64,000 nt of DNA from Acidobacteriota bacterium (GTDB taxonomy: Bacteria > Acidobacteriota > Blastocatellia > UBA7656). How positions within the stretch are numbered: the first letter of the stretch is position 1; each line of letters opens with the position of its first letter. The DNA lies in the NCBI GenBank assembly GCA_040754075.1, contig JBFMDH010000007.1:124001-188000 (forward strand), in the 5' to 3' direction. Positions 61,980 through 64,000 of this stretch are shown in pieces. A program made the position numbers and the translations under genes. Below the pieces are notes generated by a model. It had not been told where the DNA came from, did no database searches, and saw only the letters and a list, made by a program, of their open reading frames with translations.

Positions 61980-64000
61980 CTACTGCGGATTGCGGATTTT
62001 TTTCTGTTGATTGATTTGCATAAATATCAAGATTGCCAGCACCATAAACAAAGTTGTCAGACTCAAATAAATGGATGTAGTGAATGGTTTCGGCGCGAAC
62101 GAAAATGATACCACATGACGCCCGGCAGGCACGCGCACCGCGCGCATCGCGTGATTGGCTCGAAAAATCTCAACCGCGTTGCCATCAATCGTTGCCTGCC
62201 AGCCGGGATAATAGGTATCGCTCAATATCAGTATCCCTTCGCCTGCGTTTTCAGTTTCAATGACTACACGGTTGCGCCGGTCTTCGATGATTTGCGCTTC
62301 ACCGACACTGAAATTCTGCGGTAATGCATTCCCTTCGCCAATTACCGCTTCGCTCTTTATATCGAAATCGGATTGTCGCAAGCGCTCCGGCAAAACCGCT
62401 TTCAAACCATTTTGAGAAGTGACGCTTTTAACAAAATAAGCTCGCGCAAGAGCATTCAAATTTTCATATAGCGCGACACCCTCGGCTTTCATAATCAATT
62501 GATGATTCAAAGGCGGCGTTGCCGATTCATAAGTTATGACATAACGCACATTCAAGGCATCAAAAAAAGGCGACGTCGTTTCATCGAACACCACATGGCT
62601 CAGACGGTCTTGCGGCTCAATCAATGAACAGAATTCTCTATAGGCTTTCGGAAAGAGTTGGTCTTTGCCGGTCACGCTTGGAATCTGGTAAGCCAGCAAG
62701 GTATTTGGCGGAGCGATGACTTTTTCTTCGCTCAAATGAGCGCGCCGGTTCGATTCGATACCGGAAGGCGTGATGAGCACCCGTCCGGGCGGCAAGGTTT
62801 TCAATTTTTCGGTAATCGCGGTTTTCGGAAAAACCCGTGCGGCATCGTGCGCTTTATCATATTGCCAACTGTTAATCGCCAGTTCGACAACCAAAAAAAT
62901 CATCAACGACCAGTAAAAATAATTCCGGTTGAGTTGCCCTTGAATCCAAAGGCGCGAGAGCAGGTAGACCAGCAACAGAAAACCGAGCGGCAATAAAATA
63001 TTCAGATTGGGCGGCGCAAATTGCGAACTCATCGCGGCAATTACGCTTTTCATATACGCCAGTTTACCGGAACCGGCGCTGTATTCGGCACTGGTGTTCC
63101 CTAACCAACCGGTGAGTTTGAACAGATAGAAAACCGAAATTGCCAACCCCGCAAAGCCATAAACCGCGATTACAAATTTCCCGGCAAGTCGAAAAAATCC
63201 GGTAAATGTTTCGCGGGGCGTATTCAGTAATCGGTCAAACCCGAAAGCCACCAAAACCGCAGCCGCAAAGATAAACAACACGCCGGCGCGAACGATGACA
63301 CGAATTGTTTGTAATACCGGAATAAATCGCGTGAGGTGGACATAGAGCGGCGCGACCATCATGACAAAAATGGCAAATATAATGAGAAAGATAAAAAATG
63401 CGATGCGCTGTTGATGAAGATAATCATCAACAGGTACTTGCGAATCAACTGCCTCAACCGCGTCCAGGTTTTTTGACCGTTGCTCTTTAAAACTTAAATT
63501 TGTGGCTTCCTGATTTTGCCCTTTTGCGTCCCGGCGTTTTTTCCAGGTTGAATAAAACAGAAAACCGAGTGGCAACAATGCGGCAATGCTCAGATACAAG
63601 CTGTGGTCGTGTGAAACATTGAGCGCGGTAAACAGATTCACAAATTGCGGGTCGTAAGCCGTGCCAAACAGGTTGGGAAAAATCAGAGTCAACAGATACC
63701 AGGGCGGCAAATAAATAAAACTGGTTTGCACAGGAACAATGCGGCGATTCGATGCCTGCAACAATTCCATCACCGGTATCCATTGTGAAGCCGACAATAG
63801 AAAGCCAACAGCGAGGGTGACCGCAAGCATCAATGCCAGGCGTTTAGTCGTTAATGAGGCAACAAAATCTGTATGAGTGCGACGTTTTACTTTCCTACCG
63901 AAAACCAGATAATAAAGCGTCACCGCGCCAAGGTAATAAATCTGATTCGGCATATACGCCGAATAAAATTGCAACGCCACAAACACCCCGGCAAGAATGG
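61980..64000 (-). CDS. YfhO-family membrane protein (5' end off window)
   Basis: About 673 residues visible; the frame continues to the right edge, so the true start is outside. Multi-pass membrane part (about ten helices) followed by a C-terminal extracytoplasmic domain with LILSDTYYPGWQATIDGNAV and VRVPAGRHVVSFSFAPKPF, typical for YfhO proteins. YfhO-like proteins are GT-C-related and have been linked to glycosylation of wall polymers in Gram-positives; the role here is not known. It is the upstream gene of the flippase at 60401 on the same strand. Confidence 0.85.
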   Translation of the reverse strand, partial: ILAGVFVALQFYSAYMPNQIYYLGAVTLYYLVFGRKVKRRTHTDFVASLTTKRLALMLAVTLAVGFLLSASQWIPVMELLQASNRRIVPVQTSFIYLPPWYLLTLIFPNLFGTAYDPQFVNLFTALNVSHDHSLYLSIAALLPLGFLFYSTWKKRRDAKGQNQEATNLSFKEQRSKNLDAVEAVDSQVPVDDYLHQQRIAFFIFLIIFAIFVMMVAPLYVHLTRFIPVLQTIRVIVRAGVLFIFAAAVLVAFGFDRLLNTPRETFTGFFRLAGKFVIAVYGFAGLAISVFYLFKLTGWLGNTSAEYSAGSGKLAYMKSVIAAMSSQFAPPNLNILLPLGFLLLVYLLSRLWIQGQLNRNYFYWSLMIFLVVELAINSWQYDKAHDAARVFPKTAITEKLKTLPPGRVLITPSGIESNRRAHLSEEKVIAPPNTLLAYQIPSVTGKDQLFPKAYREFCSLIEPQDRLSHVVFDETTSPFFDALNVRYVITYESATPPLNHQLIMKAEGVALYENLNALARAYFVKSVTSQNGLKAVLPERLRQSDFDIKSEAVIGEGNALPQNFSVGEAQIIEDRRNRVVIETENAGEGILILSDTYYPGWQATIDGNAVEIFRANHAMRAVRVPAGRHVVSFSFAPKPFTTSIYLSLTTLFMVLAILIFMQINQQKKIRNPQ

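Overview
The window looks like chromosomal DNA of an Acidobacteriota bacterium, most likely of the Blastocatellia type. This is inferred from gene families and not from any marker gene. The pointers are an Oar-like TonB-dependent receptor with an N-terminal carboxypeptidase-regulatory domain, a winged-helix regulator fused to a TolB-like propeller, a propeller-type sensor kinase, a DUF3142 protein, and many secreted proteins with Ig-like, fibronectin-like or choice-of-anchor domains. Base composition looks intermediate and even throughout. There is one tRNA (Glu, TTC). I see no rRNA, CRISPR array, prophage or intact insertion sequence.

Layout. 1-2.5 kb: a leftward pair, a possible lipoprotein cut by the window edge and a DUF3142 protein. 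2.7-9.7 kb, rightward: a secreted protein, a response regulator followed by its presumed propeller-type histidine kinase, purE, and a GT-C glycosyltransferase. 9.7-13 kb: tRNA-Glu with promoter and terminator, an M48 peptidase, and a secreted TPR protein. 13-19.4 kb: a leftward winged-helix/TolB regulator, divergent from a large TonB-dependent receptor across a 373-bp regulatory region. 20-24.7 kb: fbaB (class I aldolase) and a large secreted subtilase. 24.8-31 kb, leftward: two uncharacterised envelope proteins, a glycine-zipper protein and a multidomain secreted protein.

31-64 kb is dominated by a mostly leftward surface-glycan or glycolipid locus. It holds three GT2, one GT4 and one GT9 glycosyltransferases, four GT-C-like membrane proteins in two tandem pairs sharing a PYRD motif, two flippases, an LPG-synthase/AglD-type membrane protein, a methyltransferase, a YfhO-type membrane protein, a degenerate polysaccharide deacetylase, and three alkaline-phosphatase-superfamily enzymes. 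The inferred logic is that GT2 enzymes charge polyprenyl phosphate with sugar, flippases or the AglD-like protein move lipid-linked sugars outward, GT-C enzymes add them outside, and phosphatase/sulfatase-fold enzymes add or remove charged groups. I see no sugar-nucleotide synthesis gene, Wzy polymerase or Wza/Wzc export machinery, so the locus is either incomplete here or makes a short glycan.

Accessory inserts stand out in this locus: a MITE-like palindromic element at about 43.04-43.23 kb, a pair of PD-(D/E)XK-type proteins at 56.8-57.8 kb, and a DUF433/DUF5615 toxin-antitoxin-like cassette at 57.9-58.7 kb. That cassette is bracketed by an 81-bp direct repeat (80/81 identical) copied from the 3' end of the adjacent phosphatase-fold gene. 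An 8-bp tandem repeat at the 3' end of a GT2 gene lies where loss of one unit would fuse it in frame to the downstream AglD-like membrane protein. These last two are the strongest candidates for something not previously described.
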